Shown here one piece after another: positions 63,116 to 64,000 of a DNA stretch of 64,000 nucleotides. The notes beneath the pieces were generated by a model, which had not been told where the DNA came from, did no database searches, and was given only the letters and a program-made list of their open reading frames with translations. The DNA is from Bacteroidales bacterium. GTDB lineage: Bacteria > Bacteroidota > Bacteroidia > Bacteroidales > F082. The stretch lies in the NCBI GenBank assembly GCA_023229135.1, contig JALNZT010000003.1, positions 1 to 64,000 of the forward strand, in the 5' to 3' direction. The position numbers and the translations under genes were made by a program. Every line of letters starts with the position of its first letter. Position 1 is the first letter of the stretch.

Positions 63116-63131
63116 ATTTTTATTCTTTAAA

Positions 63132-63998
63132 TCATTCTTTCGTATTGTTAAAATAAAGGCTGTAAGCAATGCTTTTTGCAAGAAACTGCGATAACCTGTT
63201 CATCCCTTTATAGGAGTTACAGTCCTTCCAGGAATAAACTATTATTGCTTTTAAGTAAGGAAATATATCTAATATACTTTGTAAGTCTGTTTGATATAAT
63301 TTGCGTTTTTCTAAAAACAACTTGTTAATAAGCTTTATTAAAAAAGGCCCCAGTAAAGTGTACCAAACTATCAAGATCAGCACACTACGAACAATCAAAT
63401 AAACTGCCTTCTGCCATGCCTGGGTCTCGTCGCTATAGTAGAGTATTGGAATAAGCACGACAACCAATAGTACTAAGAAGACATATATGCTTTTCTTATT
63501 ATTCTTTTTAGAATTAATTTCGGGCAATTTTGTGTTTAATTTTATATCTATTTGCGAAACATTCACCCGTTGTATTAGTTTTATAGTTCGTATTATAATA
63601 AACCCTATGACAATACCACTAAAGGCATAAGCTCCAAGAAAAGTATAAATCAAAGTTTTGCTATTTAAAGCAAAAGGCAAAAAGGCCAGCTGCTTACCTA
63701 TCCATCCACTATAAACATCTACAGCTTTCCAAAGCGAATGTCCGAAGAGGACAGTTAAAGTTACAAGCTTTTGGAGTGCAGATTCTAATAAAGTAATGGC
63801 GCTCAGCGCAACAATACTCGGTTTGTTAATGGAAAACAGACTGTATAGGAGTATGGCCAAAAAAGCTTGAAATGAAACTGCAAAGTAGGCTGTTATTGGT
63901 GAATAAGGGCTAACGCCGGCTTTAACCAATAAAACAATTGTTAAAGCCTTTAGCAGCGTTGACCGCATATTTGTAGCATATAATGCCATTAAGCTAAT
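63132..63998 (-). CDS. Unidentified integral membrane protein, 5' end possibly beyond the window
   Basis: At least 285 residues from the ATG at 63989. The frame stays open to the window edge (I-S-L before that Met), so the real start may lie outside. It has about seven hydrophobic segments: roughly 8-25, 30-52, 58-85, 112-133, 167-186 and 198-225. A Lys-rich loop lies at about 145-166 and a charged C-terminal stretch follows. The early sequence GVSPYSPITAYFAVSFQAFL gives the impression of a transporter-like family common in Bacteroidota, but I do not recognise it. It precedes tkt by 16 bp on the same strand and may be co-transcribed. Confidence 0.7.
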   Translation of the reverse strand: MSLMALYATNMRSTLLKALTIVLLVKAGVSPYSPITAYFAVSFQAFLAILLYSLFSINKPSIVALSAITLLESALQKLVTLTVLFGHSLWKAVDVYSGWIGKQLAFLPFALNSKTLIYTFLGAYAFSGIVIGFIIIRTIKLIQRVNVSQIDIKLNTKLPEINSKKNNKKSIYVFLVLLVVVLIPILYYSDETQAWQKAVYLIVRSVLILIVWYTLLGPFLIKLINKLFLEKRKLYQTDLQSILDIFPYLKAIIVYSWKDCNSYKGMNRLSQFLAKSIAYSLYFNNTKE

Positions 63999-64000
63999 GA

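Overview
The window is a Bacteroidota chromosome segment, most likely from class Bacteroidia. Four things support this: a tmRNA whose tag reads GENNYALAA; promoters that look like the Bacteroidota -7 TAnnTTTG box (for example upstream of ssrA and the rpsF operon); a type IX secretion C-terminal domain on an FG-GAP protein; and a two-component propeller sensor paired with a LytTR regulator. The sequence is moderately AT-rich, genes are closely packed, and most starts lack a Shine-Dalgarno sequence. The genus cannot be read from the sequence.

Layout. 1-4.8 kb: the end of nqrB, then nqrCDEF (Na+-pumping NADH:quinone reductase), the flavinyltransferase apbE, and a convergent 64-residue Cys-rich membrane protein that may be the NqrM-type maturation factor. 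4.9-5.5 kb: four copies of a 141-bp hairpin-rich tandem repeat. 5.5-7.4 kb: a TrmH-type RNA methyltransferase and rpsF-rpsR-rplI. 7.6-15 kb: an AT-rich accessory island with four paralogous secreted proteins (carboxypeptidase-regulatory-like domain plus a possible propeller) and a DUF6624 protein, with a 15-bp sequence repeated on each side. 15-22 kb: wecB, a DUF1016 PD-(D/E)XK nuclease, radC, rpsT, mtaB, miaB and a ferredoxin reductase-like flavoprotein.

22.4-26.8 kb: a four-gene, same-strand cassette consisting of a coiled-coil protein, a membrane protein with an OmpA-like C-terminus and a possible roadblock-like cytoplasmic domain, a Ras-like small GTPase, and a histidine kinase. This is the strongest candidate in the window for a poorly described system: a small-GTPase module coupled to the cell envelope and to two-component signalling. 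26.8-34.4 kb: a TylF-like methyltransferase, sanA, a DUF202 protein, a LOG-family protein with a coupled aspartic protease, a type IX-secreted FG-GAP protein, and a sigma-54 activator that lacks a DNA-binding domain. 34.4-36.8 kb: ssrA, tRNA-Arg(CCG), an IS200/RAYT-like transposase and a REP-like palindrome array.

36.8-53 kb: an S9 peptidase, then glycogen metabolism (debranching enzyme, GT4 synthase, GH57 amylase with a FliG-like tail, and a glycogen synthase-phosphorylase fusion), then a LytTR regulator with a giant propeller histidine kinase. 53.4-63.1 kb: one minus-strand cluster encoding nearly the whole pentose phosphate pathway (tkt, rpiB, tal, HAD hydrolase, gnd, zwf, pgl, pgi), preceded by an unidentified membrane protein cut by the window edge. 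The two blocks together link glycogen storage and breakdown with glucose-6-phosphate oxidation.
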